This document shows, in pieces, positions 13,001-25,500 of a DNA stretch of 64,000 bases. This stretch comes from Todiramphus chloris collaris (taxonomy: Eukaryota > Chordata > Aves > Coraciiformes > Alcedinidae). Below the pieces are notes generated by a model. That model worked only from the letters and a program-made list of their open reading frames with translations, did not search any database and was not told the DNA's origin. The position numbers and the translations under genes were made by a program. Position 1 is the first letter of the stretch. Every line of letters begins with the position of its first letter. The stretch is taken from positions 13,057,970-13,121,969 of the forward strand of contig JANVCC010000012.1 of the NCBI GenBank assembly GCA_025345505.1. Reading direction: 5' to 3'.

Positions 13001-13159
13001 AATATGTTCATGAATTTATTTAGAAATCTCCTTAGTAAATATTATGGTGTTTATGCTGACAGTGAGAAGGAATTTCAGGTGTGTCATTGTTTTAAGATCA
13101 TAACATTAAGATATAGCTGCTTTGCAGGTGGCTGTGACAGAGCAGCTTTTCTTCTTTTC
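10026..13159. other. AT-rich unique DNA with one 20-bp palindrome
   Basis: No gene or recognisable transposon. The stretch contains the palindrome at 10326-10345 (listed separately) and a pyrimidine-rich tract at about 11956-12024. Open frames of up to 89 codons have no recognisable features. Confidence 0.6.
10326..10345. promoter_or_regulatory. 20-bp perfect palindrome containing two inverted RUNX-type sites
   Basis: The sequence is TTCTGTGGTT followed directly by its reverse complement AACCACAGAA. Each half contains TGTGGT/ACCACA, the core recognition sequence of RUNX transcription factors, so two sites lie in inverted orientation with no spacer. The palindrome is seen directly. Binding is only inferred from the motif. 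Confidence 0.35.
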
Positions 13160-13650
13160 TTAGAAAGTAAAGCCAGTGCTGGGGTCACCAGTAGAGGGGA
13201 GACACAGACCTAGTGGAGAAAGCCCAGTGAAGGGCCACAAAGTTTAAGCATCTACAGCATCTTACCTATAAGGAGAAACTGAGAGAGCTGGGCCTGCTTA
13301 GCATGGAGAAAGCTCATAGGGATTTATCGATGTGCATACCTGTTGAGGAGTAAAGGTAACAGAGCTAGACACTTCTCAGTGGTGCCCGGTGACAAGACAA
13401 GAGTCCATTGACACAAACTGATACACAGGAAATTCCTCTTAAAGATAAGAAAAAAACTTCCTCACTACACAGGTGATAGCATACAGGTACTGATCGCCCA
13501 GAGATATTGTGGTGTGTCCATCATTAGAGATATTAAAAATTCAACCGGACATAGTATTGAGCAATCTGCTCTCAAGAACCCTGCTCCAAGCAGGGGCTTG
13601 AACCACACAATCTCCAGAGGTGCTTCCCAGGCTCAGACAGTCTGTGATTA
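13160..13650 (+). mobile_element. CR1 3' end fragment (CR1-C)
   Basis: A plus-strand CR1 fragment covering the end of ORF2 and the 3' UTR. Recognisable pieces are the GTGAAGGGCCACAAAG segment, GAGAGAGCTGGGCCTG, TCTCAGTGGTGCCC, ACACAGGAAATTCC, and near the end CAAGCAGGGGCTTGAACC with a degenerate tail at about 13640-13650 (GTCTGTGATTA). It is heavily diverged and its frames are broken by stops and indels. The subfamily is the one whose ORF2 ends near FSVVPSDR..HRKFHL, unlike CR1-A. It is followed at once by a TA-rich stretch and a hairpin at 13676-13704. Confidence 0.88.
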
Positions 13651-13675
13651 TTTTATATATATTATATATATACAT

Positions 13676-13704
13676 TTTTGTTCATTATATACTAATGAAC
13701 AAAA
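13676..13704. repeat. Hairpin with 12-bp perfect arms
   Basis: TTTTGTTCATTA and TAATGAACAAAA are exact reverse complements separated by TATAC. It sits 26 bases beyond the CR1 3' end and next to a short TA-rich run. Function unknown. It is AT-rich, which makes chance more likely than for a mixed sequence. Confidence 0.7.
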
Positions 13705-16700
13705 CATGGGAAAATGAGTAGATGTGGATAAGAAGTGTTAATCCAAGAATCCTGTCTTTGTTGAGCATTGAGCTGTGCCATGCTTCCTGCCTCATCTTTT
13801 TAATTTATTTAATGAGAGGCTGATGAGGTCAAGGGCAAGCAAATGCAAAAGGAGGTAGAAAAGCACAAGAGTTCTGACTTGAGGTTACATCTGAACTTCT
13901 TATGTTCCTTTTTCACTTGGTGAGTTCTTTACAGACATTAAGTAGCCATACACAGAACAAATAATATGTAAATGTTGTAACAAAAATAAATGTCTGTCAG
14001 TTGCATTCAAAAAATATCAGGTTAGACTTGTCTGTTAATAGAAAAGCTTCCTGAATGTTGGTGATAACAGTCAGGAAAAGAGAAAGTTATGTCAGTTGTG
14101 ACTTTTTGTAACTTCATTGAAATTATCAATCAGCTAGAATGTCTATTAGTTGAAGTACCTTTAATTGTGACAGTTATTTAGTCAGCTGATGCACAAAAAG
14201 GAAGTATGTGCCTGAAAACATAGAGAAAAGGTTTTACTATTGCATGATAGAAGCTATCTCTTTTTGCTGTGCCGCTCTTTTGACAGGGTTTATTGTCCAG
14301 GCTTTTATGGGGCCATGTCTGAGCTCACAGGTAAGTAGCTGCCTATGTGAAAGCCAGGGCTCAGCATAGTCACTCTGGGCACTTGCTCTTTGGATCCAGC
14401 TTTCAGACTGACTGGGCTGCTCGATTGGGCCTTGTGTTCTGGGCAGATTCCAGTAGGGGTAATTACAGTCAGCTGAATGTAAACTTACTCTGCACTTTTA
14501 ATGTGCTTTGGTATTCACTTCTGGTATTGTGCAGTTCTGTGAACTGCTGTTAAATGTTTCATTTTATTCCAGAGAATCCTGTATTTTAGTAGAAAATTAA
14601 ATGATTCTTCCCTCCCTTCCTCTCTCCTCTCTCTGGATGTACATGTGTGCATATTTATTAACACCATTGGCTGCTCTTATTACAAGCTATTGCTAAATAA
14701 CAACTGTAATATATCTTATAACTTATTTATGATACATATTTTAATCATTTTCAGATTCACTGCTTTCCTAAGTATTTCAAAGAGAATTAGAGAACAGCAA
14801 GTAGAATAGCTAATAACTCTCCAGCAGTGGAAAGCACAGCATGTTTCAATTACATTCAGTGATACAAAAGGTATACCTTAGCTGTGCCACATATATAAGA
14901 GCTTTGTTGAAAAATGCAAATAATGTGTTGCATCATCTATGTATCTCACTGGCCACTTCAAAGTATTTTAAGTCTGTGCTGATGAAACTCATATTTAAAG
15001 GACACAACCTTAGAAATACTTCAAAAATCTAGAATTTCTGTGTACCTCTATGGAACACTTTCAGACAAAGTTAATTTTTAATACAAGACAAAATTAAAGC
15101 AAAATAGCAGAGAGGACATACCTATCAACCACTGATTTGCAGGGGTAAATATAGGGGAGATTGACAGAGAAAAGCAATTTGTCTTTTTAAATGAAATTGA
15201 AGCTACACGCTTCCAACACAGATGAGTGTAGAGAAAATCTACTACGTAACTTGAGCCTTCAGGTCTGTTCTAAAATTTGACTCTATGGTGCTTCCTCCCG
15301 AAGGCATAAATCACTTATGGAAATCAAGTGTTTTGGCTTGTGCATCTGCTCAAGTCCATAAAGTAAGAATACTGATTTTGGTGGAAAAATAACAGTATTT
15401 GTCAGAATCCCCAGTGCTTTTGTTTTTCCTTTATTCCTCTGAAATAGCTGTGTCTGACTGATGTTGTGAATCTCATTTAGTTTGCTTTGTTATTGTTTAC
15501 CATGACTCAGATCCTTAAAGATACTGAGATGTCTAACTTTCACTTCAGTCTATATTTACAGTGAGTCAGTTGCTTAAACCAAGTTTTAATACTAGATACC
15601 TATTTCATTTGAGAATACAGGCCTAAAGGATTATATAAGAAATAAAACATAAATTATTTTGCTTTAAAAGAAATAGCATATTTTTCAATAATTTATATGC
15701 ATTTGACAATACCTACAGTCTTAAAAAAATTCAGGAACAACTTATTTCCCTGCTACTTGGTAAAATAATCTCATTTATGATTTTGGTCATAGAAACAGAT
15801 AAGGACTCTTGAATGCTTCCTTGAATTTACCCAGATATTTGCAGATCCTCTCTGTTTTGTAAGCATCTTAATCTGAGTGAAAATATAGAAAGAGATGCAC
15901 CACTTTTCACTTTTATTAAGGTTAAATTTAAACTTTTTAGCATAACTTCATTACAGCAATAGTTATAAGTGTTCCTCACTTTCATATGCAGCATAAGTAT
16001 GCAAGAGAGGTGAACAGTATCTCATTTATGGTCCTAAAAAGAAAATGCCTGGAGCAGATTTTGCAGTATCAACCAGGCTGAAGGGATTACTTGACTTGAA
16101 GAGAGATGATAAAATTTGTAATGTTCTGGTCATGTCAATGAGCCTTATTAGACCTGAACTTCAATGTGATAAAAATATATACGCTGCCATGCAATATTAG
16201 ATATCACTAAATATTCTTCAAGATAACCATGAAAAAAATGCTAACAGATTTTTAACTTCAAGTTGCACTTTTTTTAAAGTCTAAATTTGTCTTAAATTTT
16301 GACTTCAGAACATGAAGGACAATTATTATAATTATCTGTTCTACTATTAAACACTCACTTGTGACTCTCCTCAAATGGTGTTTCATTGTTATATATTATT
16401 TTATAAAAAGTAATTTAAAAAAACCCCAAACACTTTGTGTGCCATGTAATGCAAGTAATACCATCCTATGTTGCACAAGTTCTGAGTACAACATTAGCGA
16501 GCCAATGACCTTTATGAATGTTTTTGATAATACCTGGTGTCAGATTGTTTTCCCTTACCTTGGTTAATGGGTAATCCAGATATATCATGGAGGAAAATGT
16601 CATAATTTGAATATAATTTGAATGTTCACTGTCTGGATGGGTCTATTCCTCTCTGCCACAGGGATTTATCAAATTTCTGAGTACGTCTTCTCATGGCAAG

Positions 16701-19655
16701 TATTCATAAAGCTCATTAACACTCAAAATCAGTTGATACGTATTTTAAAAACTCCTTATTCTACAGTTCAGCATCTGTATATGAATTAGCATATGTAGAT
16801 ATGAGTAATTGTTTTAATGAAAATTTCACCTCTGAATCACTTTTTTCTGAGTTCATTGTGAATATAATTAGGTCTGCCATAGTCCTCTCCCTGTGAAACT
16901 GTAGATAAGGCACAGGAAAAAAAAAAAAAAAAAAATTGTTGCTATAAATCCTTCTGCTTAAAGGTGATAGGGAAACACTGATTAATTTAATACCATTCAT
17001 GTTCTGTGAACTAGAACCCTTCAAATAACAAAGTATCATATAATGTCTTTTTTAAGAAACACTTGGGTTTTTAAACAAAGAAATGAATAAATCTTTTAAA
17101 CAAATGCATTATAAGGCACCCACTATAATAAATAGAGAAACATATCCCATATTCTTCAGTCCTACACAAACAAGAACTTGGATATGCACTTCATTTGACC
17201 TTTCCTTAGTAATGACTACAGGAATGTGTATTCATTCTCTGTATGCCAGTGTGGACCCTCTGTAAAATGAATTAATGTTACAGTAATCAATAAGAAAATT
17301 TTTGTCTTTATGTGAGATTGCTGAAAGATCTTACCTTTGAAACTAATTTAGGGATATATTATATATAGATGAGGGATATGTTAATCGATATATTCTGGAT
17401 ACATCTATATTTATAAGACTGCTTCCTGAAAAGTCTCCCAAGACTGGGAAGGTGAAGCTGTTACTAGTTTTTAGCACAGCTTAGTTAATGAATGCTAATA
17501 TTGTTGAGCTTTGGCTGAACTCTGTAAATGTTCATCATTTTATCATGTAGATAAAATGGTTTTCTCAATATTTCCACCTCTATGTCTATATGCTGATGAT
17601 GTAAATAGAATCAAATTTAATGGAAATTCAGTTACAAGTGTATTGGAGATATCTTCCAAGCTGTAAGAAATTCTACAAGACAAATAATATACTACTCTAG
17701 AGGGACTGTTTTACCCAAGAGATTATTAAATCTTTGTGAAACTTTCCTAATACTGGAGGAAGTGATGAAACACCAAATAGAAAAAGAAGGGCTAACTGTG
17801 TGTCAAGTTTATGACTTTTATTTCTACAGTTGTTTGCTGCACACTAATTGAGTGTTTCATGCTTGTAAAGCACAGGCAGAGCAGAGGTTACCTAGAGGTA
17901 CCTTTATGGGCTTTCAGAGCTTTGATAAAAATCACAGCACATAATGAGTAATAATGTGCTTTGAAGCTGGCTGAAAATCCTACTGGTTTTTATTTGAGGA
18001 GTTTACAGGGAATGATGATTTCATGGGAGACAGTTTATTGGTTTGTCAAATGAAACACTTGCTGAAAGCAATGGCCTACACAAGTATCTATTTCTCATTG
18101 AAGTTCTAGTTCTCGTTGAAGTCAATGAAACCTTTGGATCATCCTAGGGTGTCATTCCACCCATAGTCACCACTAAAATATAAAATTAACTGTCTATTTT
18201 ACTGCTTTGAAAATTGAAAGAATGACAATTCATTACCAAGACAGCTTATGAAAACAAGTAAAAAGAGTGGGTTATAAGAAAATGCTGGAAGGCATCACAT
18301 TGTATAAGTCTGCATCATAGGAAGAGAAAGGGATCCAGCCATCTTTGACAGGGTTTGATCAGTGTTTTTAACAGGCATCAAAGTCAGTCATTGTCCGTCA
18401 CATAAGCTGAAACAAGAAACAAAGGTATTAAAATAAAATTAGATTAAAATAAAGACCTGAGTTTAAGTTTCTATAAAAAAAATATATTAAGACAATGTGT
18501 GTATTTGAAACATAGAAGAACATTGGTTTTTTTTTTAAACATGAGCATCCTGATCAGAGATGACTAGTCAGCTGGTATCACTACTTTTTCAGTAAGAAGG
18601 CAGACTAAGTCATTTGGAATGCTGAATGTCTCTGGTGTCTGGGTCAATTTCTGTCCATTTTATCAAATTAAAGAAATTTTATGTAGGAATATAATAAGTG
18701 GCATTACAGAATGTTGTTAATTCTGGAGTAGACTAATTAAAAATAAATAGACCAAGTTAATTATCACTTCAGGTAACTCTTGAATGAAACACATCAAAAA
18801 AAGTTTGGCAAGCTCGTCAGCCATGTCATAAGGGTCAAGTACTAAAATTTGTTAAAGAAAGAGGATTCCACAAGATGAGAAAAATATATGTTTTAGTTTT
18901 GGAAGGAAGGTAGCAGCACGGTGTTCTGAAATATGTGTTTGTACTAGTGGAAGTTTCTATACTATACAACAGCCAAGGAGTCTGGAATATAGAATCACTT
19001 TTGTAAAACTGATCCTGTAAAGCTCATTTGTATTTGTAGCATAGCAAGGCATTGGAGGTGAAATTATGTGAAGAAGCCTGGTAAATGAAAATCGGTGATG
19101 GGAAATATAAAGAAACACCTATATTTTTGTTTGTATATATAAACTTAGTAGTGATTTTTTTTTTTTTAGAGACACTCAGTAGACAGAATTACATAAAATG
19201 GGTTACTTTGATTTCCTTTAATCACTAAAACTGTACAGAACCCAGAAATATTTAGTGCATTAATCTTGTTTGTGCTTTCAAATTGGACAAGTTACCTAAT
19301 GTCATTATGGAGCTATACTTTAAATGAACTTTGATTTTGAAGCCTACCTTGTGAGAGAGATGTTACACTGGCATGACGTGCATCAACAGTCTGCTGACCA
19401 CCATAGCAATGGCTTGGCCCTGCAAGGCTCATCAGAGTTTCATAATGTCAGCAGTGCCCATCTGGCCACCATCCCTCCCAAGGGGCCCTCATATGTGAAT
19501 CCTGGCCAAGCAGCCACCCTCTAACTCTGTTTTGTGTCTTGTGTTTGCAGGGACTCTCATTTGTAGTGTGTCAGACAAAAAGCACAAATTAATCTAACTC
19601 TTTGTGGGCATTTTCATAGCTTTATTTTACCAGATGTTTTCCAATTATGATAATC
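13705..19655. other. AT-rich unique DNA; one candidate exon; one GC-richer islet
   Basis: About 6 kb with no named gene or transposon. A candidate internal exon is at 14287-14330 (listed separately). A CT-rich run is at about 14610-14636 and a 19-base A run at 16917-16935. A GC-richer islet at about 19345-19515 carries a 66-codon open frame without a domain I recognise. Confidence 0.55.
14287..14330 (+). other. Candidate small internal exon (unconfirmed)
   Basis: A 44-base segment is bordered on the left by a pyrimidine-rich acceptor ending CTCTTTTGACAG and on the right by a consensus donor, CAG followed by GTAAGT. Two of three frames are open. One reads VYCPGFYGAMSELT, with a CPGFYG stretch seen in EGF-like modules but without the partner cysteines. 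A 44-base length would shift the frame between neighbouring exons unless they compensate. I cannot assign a gene; it may also be a non-coding RNA exon or chance. Confidence 0.25.
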
Positions 19656-20060
19656 AGGGGCTGGAGCACAGCCCTTATGAGGACAGGCTGAGAGTTGGGG
19701 TTGCTTAGCCTATAGGGCTAAGTCTGTAAGCTTCAGGGAGACCTTAGAGCAACCTTCCAGTACTTAAAGTGGTTCTCTAGTAAAGAGAGGAGGGACCCTT
19801 TATCAAGGAGTGTAGCAATAGGACAAGGAATAATGTAAAACTGGAAGAGGGTAGATTTTGATTAGATATAAGTTAGAAATTATGTCGTGAGAGTGGTGAA
19901 ACAATGGAATAGATTGTCCAGAGAAGTTGTGGATGTCCCATGCCTTAAAGTGTTCAAGGCCAAGTTGAATAGGGCTTTGAGCAACCTGGTCTATGGAAAG
20001 GTACCCCTGCTCAAGGCAAGGGGTTTGGAACTGGGTGGTCTTTACGGGCTTTTCCAACCA
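19656..20060 (+). mobile_element. CR1 3' end fragment lacking its tail (CR1-B1)
   Basis: A plus-strand CR1 fragment beginning at GGGGCTGGAGCACAGC and covering the last part of ORF2 and the 3' UTR. The final ORF2 residues read VVKQWNRLSREVVD...LNRALSNLV, matching the C-terminus of the same lineage as CR1-A. The copy stops at CTTTTCCAACCA, just before the octamer tail should appear. There it meets a second CR1 fragment directly at about 20060. The missing tail suggests that the second copy inserted at, or recombined with, this point. Confidence 0.88.
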
Positions 20061-21170
20061 GGGGAGATCCCAGACAACTGGAGGCTTGCTAATGTGATGC
20101 CCATCTACAAGAAGGGCTGGAAGGTGGATCTAGGTAACTACAAGCATGTCAGCCCTACCTTGGTTCCAGGGAAGATTATGGAGCCATTCATCTTAGGTGC
20201 TCTCACATGGAACATAAAGGACAACCAGGGGATCAGGCCCAGCCAACATGGCTTCATGAAGGGCAGGTCCTGCTTGACCAACCTGATCTCCTTTTATGAC
20301 CAGGTGACTTCACCTAGCGGATGAGGAAAGGGATGTGGATGTTCTCTAATTGGACTTTACTAAGGTCTTTGATACCATCTCCCACCACATTCTGCTAGAG
20401 AAGCTGGTGGCACATGGCATAGACAGGGGTACTCTTCAATATGTTAAGAACTGTTGGAATGGCTGAGCCCAGAGAGTTGTAGTGAACAGAATTAAATCCA
20501 GTTGGAGACTGGTCACAAGTGGTGTTCCCCAGGACTGTTTTGGGACCAGTCCTGTTTAATATCTTTGTCAATTATCTGGATAAGAAGATTGAGTGCACCA
20601 TCAATAAGTTTGCAGATGACACCAAATTGAGTAGGAGTGTTGATCTGATCGAGGGTAGGAAAGCTTTGCAGAAGGGTCTGGACAGGTTAGACCGATGGGC
20701 CAAAGCCAATGGTGTGAAGTTCAACAAGGTCAAGTGCCGGGTCCTGCACTTCAATCACAACAACCCCATGTAATGCTACAGAGTGTCTGGAAAGATGTCT
20801 GGCAGAAAAAGACCTGGGGGTGCTGGTGGACACCCAGCTAAGCATGAGCCAGTAGTGTGCTCAGGTGGCCAAGAAGGTCAACAGCATCCTGATATGTATC
20901 AAAAATAGTGTGTTCAGTAGAAGTAAGGAAGTGATAGTGCCCCTGTACTCAGCACTAGTGAGGTTGCAGATTGAGTATTGTGTTCAGTTTTGGGTTTCTC
21001 ATTACAAGAAACACATTGAGGTGATGGAGCAGGTTCAGAGAAGGGCAATGAAGCTGGTGAGGGGTCTGGAGAAAAAGTCTTATGAGGGAACTGGGATTGT
21101 TTGGTCTGGAGAGGGGGAGGCTGAGGGGAGACCTTATTGCTCTCTACAAATACTTGAAAGGAGATTGTAG
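20061..21170 (+). pseudogene. CR1 ORF2 RT pseudogene (frames broken, motifs kept)
   Basis: Relics of RT appear in several frames. 20061-20323 encodes the region up to LTNLISFYDQVT. A frame change then leads to motif A as LDFTKVFDT near 20355, preceded by a TAA stop. A deletion in the motif B region (GVPQ, then a shift near 20530) leads into 20519-20773, where motif C is an intact FADDTKL at 20609-20629. A further piece at 20865-21170 carries the thumb region ([11 protein letters not shown], then YCVQFW). Unlike the copy at 8844-10013, the catalytic aspartates survive but the reading frame does not, so no working enzyme can be made. Confidence 0.88.
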
Positions 21171-21472
21171 TGAGGTGGGTGTTGGTCTCTTGTCCTAAGT
21201 AACTAACAAAAGGTCAAGCAGAAATGGACTTAGGTTGCATCAGCAGAGGTTTACATTGCATGTAAGAAAAATTTCTATACTGAAAGAATGGTGAGGCATC
21301 ATAACAAACTGCCCTGGGAGATAGGTGGTGGAGTCACCATCCCTGGAGCTGTTCGAAAAATGCATCAATGTGGTACTTCTAAATGTGGTTTATTGGTCTT
21401 GGAAATGTTGGGTAGACAGTTGGACTTGATGATATTAGAGGTCTTTTCCAACCTTAATGATTCAATGTTTCA
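20061..21472 (+). mobile_element. CR1 LINE fragment, RT to 3' tail, joined to CR1-B1 (CR1-B2)
   Basis: A second plus-strand CR1 copy starts inside the RT domain (GEIPDNWRLANV) and runs to a 3' tail at about 21458-21472 (TAATGATTCAATG). It is from a different CR1 lineage than CR1-A, recognisable by LISFYDQVT, RFNK-like [12 protein letters not shown] and HNNPM. The 5' end is truncated. It abuts CR1-B1 in the same orientation with no spacer that I can see, giving a head-to-tail pair. No tail of the first copy is visible after 21472. Confidence 0.92.
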
Positions 21473-21940
21473 TAAAAATACCTCTCATTCAGACAGTACA
21501 TTGTACTACTTTTAAAAAAACAACCATATTTTGCTTTGAATGTTTAAAGTATTTCTGAGTATCTCTATAATAGTAATATTTGGAGTTTAGCTGGTAGCTT
21601 TATGAATGCTCCTCAACTTGTGTCCTTCTCATAGCTTATACAACCAAATATCTAATAGTTCTGTTATATGATAGCCATTTATCAATTTGTTAATCTTTTT
21701 ATCAAAAAAAGTTGCTGAAAATCAATGTTTTTACAAAGCTTTTAGCATGTACTATGTAATCCCTATTTGTGTTCATGCAAAGATTATTATGCTTTTATCT
21801 ATTTCAAAAATATAATTCTCAAAGACAAATTGCTGTCTTCAAGAACTCATAGTAAAAAATATAGTCTGTCATCTTCAGTTCATGAATTTAAATTCACCCA
21901 GGTCACTTGCATCTGAAGATCATTATTATCTGATAGTTGA
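21473..21940. other. AT-rich spacer between CR1-B2 and LTR-3
   Basis: Unique AT-rich DNA with nothing recognisable. Confidence 0.6.
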
Positions 21941-22531
21941 TGGCTGTGATTTCACTTCAGCCAGCAGCTAAGCCCCACAAAGTTACTCTTTCACCCCATC
22001 CTGGTGGGATGGGGAGAGAATCAGAAGAGTAACAGTGAGAAAATTTGTTGGTTGAGACCAAGACAATTTAATACGTAAAGCAAAAGCTGCATAATCAAGC
22101 AAAGCAAAACAAGGAATTCATTCACCACTTCCCATTGACAGGCAGGTGTTCAGCCATCTCCAGGAAAGCCAGGCTCCATCACACGTAACATTTACTTGGG
22201 AAGACAAAATACTATAATTCTGAACGTCCTCCCTTTCCTCCTTCTTCCTTCTGCTTTATACACTGAGAATGATGTCATATAGTACGGAATAGCCCTTTGG
22301 TCAGTTGGGGTCATCTGTTCCAGCTGTGTCCCCTCACAGCTTTTTGTGCACACCCAGCCTACTTGCTGTTGGGGTGGTGTGAGATGTAGAAAAGGCCTTG
22401 ACTCTTGCAAGTGCTGCTCAACAGGGACTAAAATATCCCTGTATTTTCAACACTGTTTTCAATACAAATCCAAAACATATCCCAGCACTAACTACTATGA
22501 AGAAAATCAGCCTTACCCTAGAGCAACCACA
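21941..22531 (-). mobile_element. Solo LTR of an avian endogenous retrovirus, minus strand (LTR-3)
   Basis: On the plus strand the segment begins TGGCTGTGATTTCACTTCAG, CCAGCAGCTAAGC and ends near AGCAACCACA. This is the reverse complement of the same avian ERV LTR type as LTR-1. Reading on the minus strand, U3 carries a CRE-like TGACATCA (22277-22270) and a TATAAA box (22260-22255). About 185 bases further is an ATTAAA polyadenylation hexamer (22072-22067), followed by a U5 with CTCAACC and the conserved CCCCATCCCACCAGGATGG block (22008-21990). No internal retroviral genes flank it, so it is a solo LTR. Target-site duplications are not evident. Confidence 0.85.
22255..22277 (-). promoter_or_regulatory. 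CRE-like site and TATA box of LTR-3
   Basis: On the minus strand TGACATCA is followed nine bases later by TATAAA. TGACATCA is one base from the CREB/ATF consensus TGACGTCA that I remember for this LTR family; the G to A change fits loss of a CpG. Motifs are seen directly, activity is inferred. Confidence 0.5.
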
Positions 22532-25500
22532 CTAAGATAGGAAACTTATACTACAGAGATTTTGATCCATAAATAAAATTCCATTACTTTTATTCCACAT
22601 TTTTCATCTTCTCTGAAGTTATTGCATCCATGTCAGAACCTAAGACTGCTTTAATTTTGTGCTTCTTCATGCAATCTGTCCTTCTGACCCTCAAGTTCCA
22701 GACATCTCTCAATAATGTATGGTTTTCTTTTCTAGACCTCAAACTGAGTTAAATGCCCCTACAGTGCCTTTGATCAATTAGGAGCTAGCATGCCAAATGT
22801 CACAATGCAAATCACAGCCCTTTCACAATTAATGAGTTTCATCTCCCATACTTCCTTTGGAGGAGCAAAGCAGAAATGTTGTAAACGTTATGCTTAATCA
22901 ACAGCTATACTTTGAAAAAAAAACACAAAAAAAATAACCCAAACAAAAAACAAAGCAAACCCCAAATCAACTAAACAAAACAATGGAAAATAATGATGAG
23001 AAAACATACCCAAATAATTGATGTCTTTGAAGTCGATCAGATGTTGAATTGAAAGAATGGGTCATTTTTCTTGAATTACTGGTTTGTGATTCAAAAAAAA
23101 AAGCACATAAAGAACTGCATTACGAAAATTAAAGCATCTCTTTTGAGATGCTAAAACAGAAAAGAGAAGTCATTAAAGTAACAAGGGAAAATATGCAGTT
23201 TTGTGTCTCTCATCATCAGCCAAAAGAAACTGACAAGTTACATAATATATTTCATACAGGATAAAGCAGCATGATATATTTGTATTGTTGCTCTAGTTTG
23301 GTAATTGCTAATGGGAAGGAAGAACTAACAAAACAACAAACAGAACCAAAGTTCATGTGTCTTATCAAACATGGTTATAACTTACTAATGCAATAATCCA
23401 GTATGTTGTGTATGTGTATTTATTGATATCTTCTATACAAGTAAAAGTGAGATTGGATAAGTCTGCAAATCAATTAATCTTTTTTATTTCTCATGAGTCA
23501 CTTTTTGCCACTAACAAAGAGTGTTTATATTTAAGTCTATATTTTATTTTGAAATCTGAAATGACGAAGTCCTTTTCCTTGCAATAGCATAACAGGCTAT
23601 TCTTATAGTTTGTTTATAAATATTGATAACTGGCATCTGATAAGAAAAAAAAATCTGTTGCACATCTTTCTTTGGTTTATGAAATTGTGTATAAATATTG
23701 TTGTAAGTAATTTATCACCTCTCGCTAGTCTGACAACTTTAATCCATCTTGAGATAAGAAGCAGTTCATACAAATTAAGTACTTATGAAGAAAACCTTTT
23801 CATTTATATTTTCTTAAATATAGACTATTACAGTTGCTAAATGTGGGAATCCACAAGTTCAGGGAAGGGGGTATGACTGTCCAAGCTTTTTTTTCTGGTA
23901 TCCTATTACTTAGAAAATTTCATACAAGGCTTCTAATGAACAATTAATACTCTCTTTTTTAATATACTTTCCAATACTAGTTTTCAAAAAGTGGTTTCTG
24001 GCAGGGGTTAGGGAAGAGGATTGAATATTAAATAAAAACCATTGTTTGTATTCTGTTCAGGAACCAAATTAAGGATTAAAAGTCAAAAGACCAGCTGTGA
24101 AAATAAATTGTGATGAAGATAGATGTTAATTTATATGTATAGTGAAAGGCATTGTAAAGAAAGTAATAAAGTTTGTAATTTCAACCCTAGGCTGATAACA
24201 GGGGTAAGATTTAAGGAATGTCCTCATAGTTTTAATACACAAAGATATTTCAAACTGTAAGTTGCAAGGAAACATCTGTAATTGATCATCAGTTTTATTT
24301 TTCAGTTTTTCTGAAAACTCAGACTTCTATGTTAAATTTCATATACTTCCTGCCTCCACCCTCTATCCCCAGAGACAGTTTTTGTATATTATACAAACTG
24401 CTCCACTACTATGTTTCCTACCAATTTTGACCTTTGCTTCAGCATTCAAAATTACATCACAATTATTGGAAAAAATGTGAAAAGAACTTATGCTTCATTT
24501 CACCATTATAATACTGAAATGACTTAGTTTCCTGCAAATAAGAAGAACCCTAGAAATAAAAAATGGCAAAGTAATTTCCATAATATGATAGTACAGATCA
24601 CAGAATACCTCTGGATTGTAAGTGTTTCTACAACTAAAATAATTTTTAGATAACAATTGAGAATGTAATATATAGGACTGGGCGACATGAAGTGATATGA
24701 AGCTAATCCATTAACCCTGGATCACAGAATATCCACTGAGAAAGAGAGCTAATTGCTCCCCTTGTCTGAGAATGAACTTTTGATATGAATCTGCTCTGTT
24801 TTACAAAGTTGTACCCAAAAATACACAGCAAAACAAATACATTTTAATTATGTAACTATATAATTTTATATGGCTACTCTTACAATAGAAGGATGCCTTG
24901 TCCAGACCTCACTTAACAGGTGTTTGTATAATGAAGAAAGCCTCTTATTTCCCTGAATAGCTTGCCATGTAAGGATGAAAAAGAATCCCTAATAGCATTG
25001 TGAGTAATACATAATTGCTTGGAAAAAAATAATAGGACATTGTTAACTACAAATAATTAACTTCCCTTGAAGACACAGAGAAGGAAGTACTTTGTCAATA
25101 AATGGGAAAAGCAAGGTGAATCCTTGAAACCGAAGGAGAAATTATAAGACTTGATATACTGTGAAGAGTTTTGTATGGACTCATTTATGACATGATAGAG
25201 CAATTCAACACAGAAATAAAAAAGTAAAATTAAAAAAAAAAGAAAACTCATATTCTCAGAGTTATAAGTGACTTATAAATTTGGTACAAGAATCTTGAAT
25301 ATCTTTTAATTTGAGATGGAAAAAAAATGAGTTTATGCTAGGAAAGATTATAAAAATCCAGAATTGTCTTAGTTGTAAAAGTAAAACTTGTAAAGATACA
25401 GATAGCAGAGATGTGATGACTCGGGTAAGAAATATTATTTGAAGATGATATGCAAGTTAAAAGTCTGGATCAATGGAGATGGATAGAAATCTTTGGTGAC

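Noticed and set aside
19887..20324. 145-codon frame as a host gene
   Set aside because: It joins the end of one CR1 to the RT domain of another; both halves are recognisable CR1 sequence.
23133..23152. Hairpin with 8-bp arms and TTTT loop
   Set aside because: About one such hairpin per loop size is expected by chance in a window this long.
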